A stretch of 64,000 bases of DNA from Actinoplanes sp. TFC3 (lineage in GTDB: Bacteria > Actinomycetota > Actinomycetes > Mycobacteriales > Micromonosporaceae). The stretch covers positions 695,367-759,366 of the forward strand of contig NZ_LOJP01000001.1 of assembly GCF_001553785.1 (NCBI RefSeq), read 5' to 3'. Position numbers and translations under genes: made by a program. The notes beneath the pieces are model-generated. The model saw only the letters and a list, made by a program, of their open reading frames with translations. It searched no databases and was not told the DNA's origin. Shown here in pieces: positions 18,285 through 26,598 of this stretch. Every line of letters begins with the position of its first letter. The stretch's first letter is position 1.

Positions 18285-19424
18285 CTACGCCAGGGGGTTG
18301 GTGGAGGAGCCGGACGTCGTGGGGTCGCTCTTAGCCGGTCGGCGGGGCGGGCGCGGCACCGGGGTACCAGCAGCAGCCGTCGCGGTGTCATGCTCGATCG
18401 CAGCCTTGACCGTCGCAGGCGTGGCCGTCACGTTGTCATGATCAATCGCCGGCTTGACCGTAGCGGGCGTCGCTTTCACAGCCTCGTCGCTGCCGCTCGC
18501 GGATTTGCCTGCCGTGGGCTTGGCCGTACTCGCCGAGTCGCTTTCGCTCGCCGGCTTGGCGGACGCGGACTTCGACGTTGTGGCAGAACTGCTGGTCGCA
18601 GGCTTGTCTGTCGCACTGGAGCTGCTCGTCGCGGGCTTGGCCGTGCTGGTGCTCGTCGCGGGCTTCGCCGTGCTGGTGCTCGTTGCGGGCTTGGCCGTGC
18701 TGGCGCTCGTCGCGGGCTTGGCCGTGGTGGTGGAGCTGCCGGTCGCGGGCTTGGCCGGGGTGGTGGGGCTGCCGGTCTGAGGCGTCGTCGTCACGGCGGG
18801 GCTGGTGGTTGTGGCCTTGGTCGCCTTGCTGCCGGAGGCCGAGGTGCCTGCCGTTGCATTGTCGCTGGTCGTGGGCTTCGTCGTCGTCCCGCTGGTCGCA
18901 GGCTTCGTCGTCGCGGAGTTGCCGCCCGTCGCGGAGTTGCCGCTCGTTGCGGAGCTGCTGCTCGACGGGGAGGTGCTTGAGGTCCCCGAGCTGCTGCCAC
19001 CGGTCGCGGACTTGCTCGACGTCGGGGAATCGCTGGCGCCAGAAGTCGCGGAACCGCTGCCGGTGGGAGGCGTGCTCGGCTTGACAGAGCCACTGCCCGA
19101 TTTGCCCGCCGTCGTCGACCCAGACCCAGACCCAGCGCCGGAGCCCGAAGCGGAACCTGATCCGGAGCCGGACGCAGCCGCGAAACCGGAGCCAGAGGCG
19201 GAACCGGAGTCCGACCCAGAACCTGAGACCGAAGAATCCGACCTCGAGGAACCCGCCGAAGCCTTCTGCTTGGCGGAGTCAACCAAACCCTCAGCCTGCT
19301 CGACGGCGGGAAGGCCCTGGGCCTTGCGGGCCATGGCGACGATCTGGTCGTACTTTTCGCGGCCCGCGCGGCTGCCGAGCACGTACCCGATCGCCACGCC
19401 GGCGGCCAGCTTGATCACCCTCAT
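18285..19424 (-). CDS. YtxH-like membrane-anchored protein with a long Ser/Thr/Ala/Pro repeat tail
   Basis: This 379-residue protein begins MRVIKLAAGVAIGYVLGSRA, one short membrane helix followed by GREKYDQIVAMARKAQG, the pattern of YtxH-like general stress proteins. The rest is low-complexity: Gly/Ser repeats (GSGSASGS types), then Ser/Thr/Ala with at least four AKPATSTST-type repeats, ending in two related blocks around TATPATVKxAIxHD. The tail is probably disordered and may vary in length. ATG 19424 has GGAGGGG just upstream. The frame remains open to 19559 only because it reads through a DNA repeat array, so I reject that longer start. Confidence 0.75.
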   Translation of the reverse strand: MRVIKLAAGVAIGYVLGSRAGREKYDQIVAMARKAQGLPAVEQAEGLVDSAKQKASAGSSRSDSSVSGSGSDSGSASGSGFAAASGSGSGSASGSGAGSGSGSTTAGKSGSGSVKPSTPPTGSGSATSGASDSPTSSKSATGGSSSGTSSTSPSSSSSATSGNSATGGNSATTKPATSGTTTKPTTSDNATAGTSASGSKATKATTTSPAVTTTPQTGSPTTPAKPATGSSTTTAKPATSASTAKPATSTSTAKPATSTSTAKPATSSSSATDKPATSSSATTSKSASAKPASESDSASTAKPTAGKSASGSDEAVKATPATVKPAIDHDNVTATPATVKAAIEHDTATAAAGTPVPRPPRRPAKSDPTTSGSSTNPLA

Positions 19425-19440
19425 GTTGTCCCCTCCGAAC

Positions 19441-19527
19441 CTGTCGTGCTGAAACCGAAGCACCTGTCGTGCTGAAACCGAAGCACCTGTCGTGCTGAAA
19501 CCGAAGCACCTGTCGTGCCGAGCGAAG
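19441..19527. repeat. 23-bp tandem repeats in the leader of the YtxH-like gene
   Basis: CTGTCGTGCTGAAACCGAAG plus CAC forms a 23-bp unit present three times exactly (19441-19509), with a fourth truncated and diverged copy to 19527. The array starts 17 bp upstream of the YtxH-like ATG, so it should lie in its 5' leader or promoter. Slippage here could alter expression. Confidence 0.85.
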
Positions 19528-19656
19528 CTGAACCGAACTATCCCCGTTCCAATCCCCACCAGCGGGATTTCTAATCAGCGTGGGCTTGCCAGATGTCGTC
19601 CGGCGCAGGCCGGCAGCGCCGGCTACCACCTGCGCGGGCTACATCCGCAAGGTTGC

Positions 19657-19683
19657 GGGTTTATGGCCCAAACGGACGGGCAT
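19657..19683 (+). promoter_or_regulatory. Possible stress-sigma promoter upstream of the PRC/DUF2382 gene
   Basis: GGGTTT at 19657-19662 and GGGCAT at 19678-19683 are separated by 15 bp, resembling SigB-type promoters (GTTT, 12-15 bp, GGGTAT). It lies about 180 bp before the start of a stress-protein gene. The match is by eye only. The rest of 19528-19860 shows no gene. Confidence 0.25.
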
Positions 19684-19860
19684 CGTCTTTGGCATCAAGC
19701 TTTCGGAGCAGCGCCACCTCGGGCGCAGAGCGCCACGAAGCGCGCGGACAGGCCGCGTGAGAAGCGCAGAAAGAATGCAACCAAAAGCGCACCGGTTTGC
19801 CGTTTAAAGCTTATGCAAATCCCGATAAATGCACGCGAAACCCCATGGAAAGGACTTGCC

Positions 19861-20610
19861 GTGATCACCCAGAACGATATCGCCCGCCTCGACAACGCTG
19901 ACGTCTACGAGACCGATGGTGACAAGATCGGTTCGGTTGGGCAGGTCTTCCTCGACGCCCAGAGTGGCGAACCGGAGTGGGTCACCGTCAGGACCGGTCT
20001 CTTCGGTACGAAGGAAAGCTTCATCCCCCTGCAAGGTGCCCGGGTGTCCGAGGATCGCATCACGGTTGCCTATCGCAAGGACCAGGTCAAGGACGCCCCG
20101 CGCATCGATGCTGACGGACCGCTTTCGGCCACCGAGGAAAACGAGCTGTACACCTTCTATGGCCTGAACAGTGACAACTACGGCACCGAGAACTACGGCG
20201 GCGAAAGCTACGGCCGGGCAGACGGCGACGCGGGCGACGCGATGACCCGTTCCGAGGAGCGCCTGGTCGCCGGCACCCGCACCGAGGAAGCCGGTCGCGC
20301 TCGCCTGCGCAAGTACGTCGTGACCGAGGAGCAGCAGGTCAACGTCCCGGTCACCCGCGAGGAAGTCCGCCTTGAGCGCGAGCCGATCACCGACGCCAAC
20401 GTGGGTGACGCCTTCGACGGGCCGGAGATCAGCGAGGCCGAGCACGAGGTCACCTTGCACGCCGAGCGTGCGGTTGTGGACACCGAGGTCGTACCAGTGG
20501 AGCGGGTCCGGCTGGGTAAGGAAACCGTGCGTGACCAGGAGACCGTCAGCGGTCAGGTCCGCAAGGAGCAGATCGAGTTCGACGGCCCCGACGGCCGCGA
20601 CCGCCTCTGA
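19861..20610 (+). CDS. PRC-barrel plus DUF2382 stress protein
   Basis: This 249-residue protein has an N-terminal PRC-barrel (about residues 1-100: VYETDGDKIGSVGQVFLDAQSGEPEWVTVRTG, then ESFIPLQGARV). After an acidic and Tyr/Gly-rich linker comes a DUF2382 domain (about 125-245: EERLVAGTRTEEAGRARLRKYVVTEEQQVNVPVTREEVRLER, ending VSGQVRKEQIEF). The YsnF/AvaK-like DUF2382 proteins are stress-induced in many bacteria; their biochemical role is unknown. GTG 19861 follows GGAAAGGA and matches the usual family N-terminus; the open frame reaches back to 19492 but includes non-homologous sequence. A second DUF2382 gene follows. Confidence 0.88.
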   Translation: MITQNDIARLDNADVYETDGDKIGSVGQVFLDAQSGEPEWVTVRTGLFGTKESFIPLQGARVSEDRITVAYRKDQVKDAPRIDADGPLSATEENELYTFYGLNSDNYGTENYGGESYGRADGDAGDAMTRSEERLVAGTRTEEAGRARLRKYVVTEEQQVNVPVTREEVRLEREPITDANVGDAFDGPEISEAEHEVTLHAERAVVDTEVVPVERVRLGKETVRDQETVSGQVRKEQIEFDGPDGRDRL

Positions 20611-20616
20611 CCCGCG

Positions 20617-20652
20617 GGGAGGCGGCCGGGTCATCAGACCCGGCCGCCTCCC
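20617..20652 (+). terminator. Terminator between the two DUF2382 genes
   Basis: A perfect 15-bp stem, GGGAGGCGGCCGGGT with ACCCGGCCGCCTCCC, encloses the loop CATCAG, six bases after the first DUF2382 stop. The following DUF2382 gene therefore probably has limited read-through or its own promoter. Confidence 0.8.
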
Positions 20653-20678
20653 TCCCTCGACTGTTGATGGAGGCAATG

Positions 20679-21215
20679 ATGAACAGCACCGAATTGCAGG
20701 CTCTCACCGACGACGAGTTGCGCGCCCGCGGCACCACCGCCGGCATCCTCAACAGCGAAGGAATGCGTCGTGAGGAGCTGATCGCCGCCCTGCAGGAAAC
20801 CGGCGAAGCGATGACCCGGTCCGAGGAGCGGCTGGTCGCCAGCACCGAGGTTTATGAAACCGGACGTGCCCGGCTGCGCAAATATGTGGTTACCGAGGAG
20901 GTGCAGATAACCGTTCAGGTACGCCGTGAGGAACTGCGTCTGGAGCAGGAGGAAATTCCGGTTGGCGGTCGTCAACTGGTGGAGGACCCCGACGTGTTCG
21001 GCCCCAGCGAGACGTTCGGCGGTCCCGACGGGGGAACGATCTTCGAGGTCACCCTGCATGAGGAACGGCCCGTGGTCACCACCGAGATCGTTCCGGTCCA
21101 GCGGGTTCGCCTGACCAAGCTCGTGCACACCGACGACCATGTCATCTCCGGCCAGGTCCGCAAGGAACGCATCGAAGCCGACCTCCCTGGCCAGCCCCGC
21201 ACCACCCTCGACTGA
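20679..21215 (+). CDS. DUF2382 stress protein without PRC-barrel
   Basis: A 178-residue paralogue of the preceding protein. The N-terminus (STELQALTDDELRARGTTAGILNSEGMRREELIAAL) resembles a Rho-N/SAP-like helix-extension-helix instead of a PRC-barrel. The rest is DUF2382: MTRSEERLVASTEVYETGRARLRKYVVTEEVQI and VISGQVRKERIEADL. Several starts are clustered (TTG 20664, ATG 20667, 20676 and 20679); ATG 20679 has the best spacing to GGAGG at 20669-20673. The MTRSEERLVA segment is shared with the upstream gene, consistent with duplication and domain exchange. Confidence 0.83.
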   Translation: MNSTELQALTDDELRARGTTAGILNSEGMRREELIAALQETGEAMTRSEERLVASTEVYETGRARLRKYVVTEEVQITVQVRREELRLEQEEIPVGGRQLVEDPDVFGPSETFGGPDGGTIFEVTLHEERPVVTTEIVPVQRVRLTKLVHTDDHVISGQVRKERIEADLPGQPRTTLD

Positions 21216-21280
21216 AGACGGAACCGGGTGAGAACCGCCCCAAGGCTGAAGACCGAGCCGGGTGAAGGCGCGCTGAAAGG

Positions 21281-22423
21281 CTAAGCGTCAACCCGTTCCG
21301 CAGAATCCCGCGACCCCCACCGGACCGGCAGCACACTAACCACAGCCAGCCAGGCGGTACCCACCACAGTCCCCAGCCCCCAAGCCAAACTCGTCCCCTC
21401 AGCAATGAACCCGATAGCCGGCGGCCCAACCAGCAACCCGGTGGTGCCCATGGCCGCAGCCATGGTCAGCGCCGTCGACCCATGGTGAGCCGCCGCCACA
21501 TACAAGCAAGGGCTGACCGCAGCCATCCCCAACCCCACACAAGCGAATCCGGCCAGCGCGGGATAGGCGCCCCCGACCAGCAGCGCCACCGCCAGCCCAG
21601 CACCGGCCAGCGTTCCTCCGGCAACCACCACCCGCTTGTCGCCCCAGCGGTCACGCCAGCCGTCGGCGAACAGACGGGCGGTCAGCATCATGCCCGCGGT
21701 GACCGCGATGCCGAGCGGCAGCAAGCGATCCGAGGCGTGCGCGACCTCCTTGAGGTACAACGCCGACCAGTCGGTCATCGCGCCCTCGGTGATGGTGGCC
21801 AGCAGCATGGCCAGGCCCAGCCACAGCACTACCGTTGTCGGACGGAACGCTGAGCGGCCTTCGGGTTTGCCGGGGTTCGGCAGGTCCTGGTCCAGCAGCG
21901 CCGGGCGGGCCAGCAGCACCAGGGCCACCAGGATGGCTCCGGCGACGATGAAGTGCAATGTCATCGAGGTGATGGCCGAGGCCAGCAGTGCGGCGCTGAA
22001 GATGCCGGCGCTGAACATGGCGTGCAGCTTGGCCATTGTCGTACGTCCCGAGGTGCTTTCCAGCGCGGCGCCCTGGGCGTTCATCGCGACGTTCAGGCAG
22101 CCGACCGCCACGCCGTCCACCAGCAACACGGCCAGCGCCAGCGGGAAGGTGGGCGCGGTGGCGAGGCCGGCCAGCGCGGCTACCAGTACGAACACGGCGG
22201 CGACGGCGAGGCGGCGGGAACCGTACGCGGCCATCAGCTTGGGGACCAGCGGGAACGACACGACCGCGCCCACGCCGGCGGCCAGCAGCAACACGCCCAC
22301 CTCGGCGGCGGACAGGTCGAGGCGTTCGGTGATGGCGGGAATGCGGGCGGCCCACGTCGAGTATTGGAAGCCCAGAGCGGCGAACAATGCGGCGATGGAC
22401 AGTTGCGAACGGCGGAATGACAT
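21281..22423 (-). CDS. MFS transporter
   Basis: A permease of about 380 residues with roughly twelve hydrophobic helices, related to actinobacterial MFS exporters of the YbjJ type: ALGFQYSTWAARIPAITERLDL at the first helix, and DGVAVGCLNVAMNAQGAALE in helix 4. The start is ATG 22423, one base beyond the stop of the DUF6271-like gene (TGACATG), so the two are coupled; the frame's longer extension to 22468 overlaps that gene. It may export something made or handled with the DUF6271-like protein. The substrate is unknown. Confidence 0.87.
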   Translation of the reverse strand: MSFRRSQLSIAALFAALGFQYSTWAARIPAITERLDLSAAEVGVLLLAAGVGAVVSFPLVPKLMAAYGSRRLAVAAVFVLVAALAGLATAPTFPLALAVLLVDGVAVGCLNVAMNAQGAALESTSGRTTMAKLHAMFSAGIFSAALLASAITSMTLHFIVAGAILVALVLLARPALLDQDLPNPGKPEGRSAFRPTTVVLWLGLAMLLATITEGAMTDWSALYLKEVAHASDRLLPLGIAVTAGMMLTARLFADGWRDRWGDKRVVVAGGTLAGAGLAVALLVGGAYPALAGFACVGLGMAAVSPCLYVAAAHHGSTALTMAAAMGTTGLLVGPPAIGFIAEGTSLAWGLGTVVGTAWLAVVSVLPVRWGSRDSAERVDA

Positions 22424-22424
22424 G

Positions 22425-23678
22425 TCAGTTGTCCTCGGCGCAGAGGGGAGTTTCGCGGGCGGCGGCAATCAGGCCGGCCCACGCGTCTATGAGGAGCGCG
22501 AAATCGTCAATGTCCCGTCGTGCTTCGAGTAGCAGGGTCTCGCGGCGCTCGCGCACGAGGTCGGCCACGGTCGTGAACCGCCCGCCGAGGCGCCGATAGG
22601 CCCGTTCCAGCAGGTCGGCTTTCGCCTCGTTGGGTTCGCGCGGCTGCCACGTGCTGGCTCGCACAATCGCCGCTATGCCGGCCGGGTCGTCGGTGCGCAT
22701 CCGCTCGTAGATGAAGTGGAAGTAGTACATCGACAAGATGAATTTCGCAAAGCGCATCTGGTACGACCAAAAGCCCGCGTCGCTCTTGCGTTCGGCGGTG
22801 TGGAAATTGACGATGTGGCGGTTGTGCAGCACCCCGGGCAGCCCCGCCTTGTCGGCCACGTGGATCAGGAAGTAATCGCTGCCGATGGTGTCGGTGGCCG
22901 GGGGCAGTGGCACCCGCTCGTGCAACCCGTGAAACGCGATGTTGTGCATGTCGACACGCATGGGATCGACCACCGACAACAGTGACCGGTCGCCGTCGAA
23001 GGCCGCGCTGCCGGTGAACGAATTCTCGACCAGGGCCTGTTTTTCCGCATCGGTGCTGCCCTCGGCGGCCCACAGGCTGACCAAGTCGTAATAGGCGTCG
23101 TGGTTCCGGATCTCCGCAATGTCAACGGACATGTCCCCGACGAACGAGCCGCCGACCATCTGAACCGTCAGGTCCTTGCGGCTTTCCTCAAGCTGGTCCT
23201 CAGCGGTCACCACGTCGCGCGCGGGCCGGCCCAGCGCCGACAGTTCCACCTCAATCGGAAAGACCTTCTTCCCCTGGTACGTCTGGAAGTACAAGTCGGA
23301 ATCGCGCCGGTGCACCGAGTCGCAGCCGAGCGCCGCGGCAATCAGAAAGGCGCGATTGGTGCAGGCACCGTATGACAGTCCCCGCGGCAGCATCAGGTCC
23401 AGCAACAGATCCGGCTTGATGACCTCGGCTCGCCGGATGACCCGTTGCAGGAAGGCTCGCTGCTGCGACTCGTCGAGGTGCCAGACATTCGCCGCCGCGC
23501 TCAGCACCTTCGCGTGTGCTTCGAACTCAGTGGACGAGTCCAGCACCAGCACCTGCACGTCGGCGCCCAGCTCAGTTCTGGCGTACTCGGCCTCGGCGAC
23601 CACCTCGGCCAGCGTGGCGGTGCACTCTCGATTGGTCGGCACGACCAGGCAAGCCCGGCGACGGACTGCGACGTTCAT
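22425..23678 (-). CDS. DUF6271-like protein of unknown function
   Basis: A soluble 417-residue protein with no signal peptide. It starts MNVAVRRRACLVVPTNRE, has DVQVLVLDSSTE, KPDLLLDLMLPRGLSYGACTNRAFLIAAALGCDSVHRRDSD, and PPATDTIGSDYFLIHVADKAGLPGVLHNRHIVNFHT. The R-R-D-S-D segment after a Rossmann-like start is reminiscent of a nucleotide-diphospho-sugar transferase DxD motif. I match it from memory to DUF6271, a Streptomyces-centred family of unknown function. ATG 23678 is preferred; the open frame upstream to 23837 lacks similarity. It is first in a two-gene unit with the MFS transporter and divergent from a TetR gene. Confidence 0.65.
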   Translation of the reverse strand: MNVAVRRRACLVVPTNRECTATLAEVVAEAEYARTELGADVQVLVLDSSTEFEAHAKVLSAAANVWHLDESQQRAFLQRVIRRAEVIKPDLLLDLMLPRGLSYGACTNRAFLIAAALGCDSVHRRDSDLYFQTYQGKKVFPIEVELSALGRPARDVVTAEDQLEESRKDLTVQMVGGSFVGDMSVDIAEIRNHDAYYDLVSLWAAEGSTDAEKQALVENSFTGSAAFDGDRSLLSVVDPMRVDMHNIAFHGLHERVPLPPATDTIGSDYFLIHVADKAGLPGVLHNRHIVNFHTAERKSDAGFWSYQMRFAKFILSMYYFHFIYERMRTDDPAGIAAIVRASTWQPREPNEAKADLLERAYRRLGGRFTTVADLVRERRETLLLEARRDIDDFALLIDAWAGLIAAARETPLCAEDN

Positions 23679-23788
23679 CAAGCATTCACTTTCGCCGATC
23701 GACTGGGCCGCGCCGAACGTACTAGGTGATCTCCCTGCCTCACAAGGTGGCCGGGTGACCCTGTTCCTGTAGTGATCATTCCAGTAAG

Positions 23789-24403
23789 GTGGTCGTCGTG
23801 GCGGAGCGGAAGCGGCGAGCGAACGGCGAGGAGTCACGCCGGAGGATCCTCGCGGCTGCGGTCGAGGTGGCCACCGAGCGCGGCTATGACGGCACCAGCA
23901 TCGCCGCGGTCAGCCAGAAGTCCGGGCTGCCAGCCAGCTCCATCTATTGGCACTTCGCCAACAAGGAAGCCCTTTTCGAGGCCGTTCTCGAGGACCGCTT
24001 CGAGGTGTGGATGCGCTCGGTCACCGCCCCCGAAGGCTCGTCGGAGATGCAAGCCGCAATGATGCTGGCCTCCGGCACCGCTGACGCTTTTCATGAGGCG
24101 CCGGAGTTCCTGCGCCTCGGCTTCATGCTCGTGCTGGAGCGCCGGCCCACCGAGCTGAGCGCCCGTAAGCGGTTCCTCGACCTGCGCGACATCGGGCGGC
24201 AACGGCTCGCCGATTTCGCGGTCCAGTTGGCCCCAGCAGCCGATCCTGCGGCCGTCGACCGGCTGCTCAGCTATGCGATCGCGGCCGCCGACGGCATGTT
24301 CCTGGCCAAGCAGATGGACCCCGGCCTCGACCTGAACGAACTCTTCGACCTGCACGCGCAACTGATGATCGACGCCCTGATGAGACTGGGAGAAGCGCGA
24401 TGA
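23789..24403 (+). CDS. TetR-family regulator
   Basis: A regulator of about 200 residues with an N-terminal TetR helix-turn-helix: GEESRRRILAAAVEVATERGYDGTSIAAVSQKSGLPASSIYWHFANKEALFEAV. The C-terminal ligand domain is unclassified. Starts GTG 23789 and GTG 23798 are both possible; the second gives MAERKRRANG. It overlaps the next gene by ATGA (24400-24403), so both are co-expressed. It is divergent from the DUF6271-like/MFS pair, which it may also control. The shared region 23679-23788 contains a small TGATCA palindrome near 23772 but no clear promoter. Confidence 0.9.
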   Translation: MVVVAERKRRANGEESRRRILAAAVEVATERGYDGTSIAAVSQKSGLPASSIYWHFANKEALFEAVLEDRFEVWMRSVTAPEGSSEMQAAMMLASGTADAFHEAPEFLRLGFMLVLERRPTELSARKRFLDLRDIGRQRLADFAVQLAPAADPAAVDRLLSYAIAAADGMFLAKQMDPGLDLNELFDLHAQLMIDALMRLGEAR

Positions 24404-25041
24404 ATCCGATGCCGATGATCACCGCTGAACGATTGCGTGTGGCCGACTTCATCGAAGGTCTGGACCAGCGGCAACTGCAAACCCCCAGCCTGTGTATGCA
24501 ATGGACGGTCAAGCAGGTTGCCGCCCATCTCATCTCACCGTTCGCCATCAAAGCCGGTTGGTATCTGCCGGCAATGGTGAAGAGCCGCTTCAACCTGCAC
24601 CGGGCGTTCGCCATCCTGGCCGCTCGGATCGCGGAGCGGCCGGTAGCCGATATCGCCGCGGTGCTGCGGGAAAACGCCGAGACGCCGTATCGGGCTCCCC
24701 GGGTCGGTTTCCTGGGGCAGCTCACCGATCTGCAAGTGCACGGTCAGGACATGCGCCGCCCGCTCGGCGTAGCGGCCGAATTGAAGCCCGAGGCGCTGCA
24801 AGCGTCGCTGGAGTTCCTGGCCGGCAAGCAATCCAATGGCTTGTTCGTGGCAAAGGGGCTGCGCGACGGATTGCGTTTCGAGGCCACAGACCTGGGCTGG
24901 TCGACCGGCTCCGGCGCTCTTGTGCAAGGCCCCGCGGAGGCCGTGATGCTGGCGCTGACCGGCCGCCCCGCCGCGCTTGCGGAATTGACCGGCGACGGGG
25001 CTTCGCTGCTGCGTCAGCGGATCGTGCGCCGAGCCGCCTGA
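24400..25041 (+). CDS. Maleylpyruvate isomerase-fold (DinB-like, TIGR03083) protein
   Basis: A cytosolic protein of 213 residues with the DinB/MDMPI four-helix arrangement: ITAERLRVADFIEGLDQRQLQTPSLC, then CMQWTVKQVAAHLISP with a metal-ligand His, and LTDLQVHGQDMRRPLG with the second His. Family members are mycothiol-dependent enzymes or proteins of unknown role, restricted largely to actinobacteria. ATG 24400 overlaps the TetR stop. Its last 28 bp overlap the convergent antiporter gene. No particular substrate can be named; the TetR pairing suggests an inducible detoxification or catabolic step. Confidence 0.8.
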   Translation: MNPMPMITAERLRVADFIEGLDQRQLQTPSLCMQWTVKQVAAHLISPFAIKAGWYLPAMVKSRFNLHRAFAILAARIAERPVADIAAVLRENAETPYRAPRVGFLGQLTDLQVHGQDMRRPLGVAAELKPEALQASLEFLAGKQSNGLFVAKGLRDGLRFEATDLGWSTGSGALVQGPAEAVMLALTGRPAALAELTGDGASLLRQRIVRRAA

Positions 25042-26567
25042 CGCAGGTCGATCTCGCCGATCAGCTCCTTTGCGGTTTCCTCGTCGACCTTGCCGTGCAT
25101 GACCGCCTCGCTGAGGGCGGCGCGTTGCTTGTCGAAGTCGGCGTCGGTGTCGTCGCCGGTGGCCGCCTTCCTGATCAGGTCCTCGGCGCGTTCCCGCATC
25201 TCGGCCGCCTGCTGGCGTTCCGGCCCGACATCCAGCTTGAGCGCGCCGATGAGCCAGCGAATGGTGGTGCCCTGAAGAAGCAAGGTTCCGAGCGTGACGA
25301 TCAGCGCGATTGCCTGGAAAGCGGCACGGCCGGGGAAGGGCTCGCCGCTGGCCGTGGTTTCGGGGATCGAGGCCGCCGCGGCCAGGGTCAGAATGCCGCG
25401 CATTCCGGTCCAGCTGACCACCAGTGACTCCCGGCCGGTGGGGGCGCCGAGCGGCTGGTCCCGTTCTTTTCTCGTACGCGATCGGCGGTTGCGCCTTTCC
25501 GCGAGGCGCCGGGCGAACTGCGGGTCGGCGTCGAGGCGGCGCTTGTTCATCAGGTCGTTGAGTTTCCACCGGCCGAACAGCAGGTAGACGCCTGCGAATC
25601 GCAGGACAATTGCGGCGGCGAGCAACACCACGGCCGCAATGATCGTACGCGAAAGGCCCGGATCGTCTTCGGCTCTGAGGTCTTCAATGACGAAGCGCAG
25701 TTGCAAGCCGATGTAGGCGAACACAAACGTTTCCAGCAGGAAGTCAATGACCGGCCAGAACGCCTCCTCCTGCAGGCGGGTGCGGTAGGCGCCGGCGTAT
25801 TGGTGGCGTGGGTCGAGGGACGTGTTGATGCTGATCGAGAATGCTGCTGTCACGACCGCGAGAATGCCGGACGCGTGCAGTTGCTCGGCGGTCAGGAGCG
25901 CGGTGAACGGCACGAGCAGGGCCAGCGTCGTTTCGAGCGTGGGGTTGCCCAGCCGCTTGCGCAGCCACAACGTCGCAATCGCAAACAATGCCCCGACGCC
26001 CAGGCCAACTCCCGCGTTGTGCGCGAAATCCCGGATGCCGGAACCCCACGTCACGTGCTCGCCGCTGACCGCGCCCACGGCAATGGTGAACAGCGTCAGC
26101 GCGGTCGCGTCATTGACCAGGCTTTCCCCCGTCAAAATGGTGGTCACCCGTTTGGGCAGGCCCAGTTCGTCACCGTGCGACACCGTGGTGATGGTGTCCG
26201 GCGGCGCGAGTACCGAGCCCAGGACGAAGGCCGCCGCCAAGCCGATCGAGGGCAGCAGCCACGACGACAGCACCCCGAGAGCGCCGGCGGTCAGCACCAC
26301 GAGAAGGAAGCCGAGGTTGATGATTGCCCGCAGGTTCTTGCCGAACGCGGTGAACGAGGCGCCGCGGGCCGCCGAGTAGAGCAGCGGTGGCACCACGATG
26401 GCGAGCATGAGTTCGCTCTCCAGGTCGAGGCGCGGGACGCCGGGCAGGAAGCTGGCCGCCGCGGCCAGCGTCACCACGATGAGCCCCGGTTGCAGGTTGC
26501 GCCGGCTGGCGAGCGCGGAGATAGCGATGCCCACGCCGATGATGAGCAGGATCTGGACGCCGTTCAC
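25014..26567 (-). CDS. Na+/H+ antiporter, CPA1 family
   Basis: A membrane protein of about 517 residues with around twelve helices, starting NGVQILLIIGVGIAISAL. Core CPA1 features include LDLESELMLAIVVPPLLYSAA, SVLAPPDTITTVSHGDELGLPKRVTTILTGESLVNDATALTLF (the ion-binding ND region) and SWTGMRGILTLAAA. A cytosolic helical tail of about 90 residues carries many Glu/Arg/Ala. The start is uncertain: GTG 26567 and TTG 26573 are near the first helix. The frame is open to 26750, but that would cross the riboswitch and the start of glyA, so I reject it. It exchanges protons for Na+ or K+ across the membrane. Confidence 0.85.
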   Translation of the reverse strand: MNGVQILLIIGVGIAISALASRRNLQPGLIVVTLAAAASFLPGVPRLDLESELMLAIVVPPLLYSAARGASFTAFGKNLRAIINLGFLLVVLTAGALGVLSSWLLPSIGLAAAFVLGSVLAPPDTITTVSHGDELGLPKRVTTILTGESLVNDATALTLFTIAVGAVSGEHVTWGSGIRDFAHNAGVGLGVGALFAIATLWLRKRLGNPTLETTLALLVPFTALLTAEQLHASGILAVVTAAFSISINTSLDPRHQYAGAYRTRLQEEAFWPVIDFLLETFVFAYIGLQLRFVIEDLRAEDDPGLSRTIIAAVVLLAAAIVLRFAGVYLLFGRWKLNDLMNKRRLDADPQFARRLAERRNRRSRTRKERDQPLGAPTGRESLVVSWTGMRGILTLAAAASIPETTASGEPFPGRAAFQAIALIVTLGTLLLQGTTIRWLIGALKLDVGPERQQAAEMRERAEDLIRKAATGDDTDADFDKQRAALSEAVMHGKVDEETAKELIGEIDLRQAARRTIR

Positions 26568-26598
26568 GATCAACAGCGTAGTGAGTACACTGCACCCT

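Noticed and set aside
19441-19527. Short tandem repeats as a CRISPR array
   Set aside because: Units are adjacent without unique spacers, and no cas genes are present. The same holds for the arrays at 18199-18249 and 35669-35935.
19425-19559. N-terminal extension of the YtxH-like protein
   Set aside because: The extra codons are a read-through of the 23-bp DNA repeats. ATG 19424 has a good ribosome-binding site and the canonical YtxH N-terminus.
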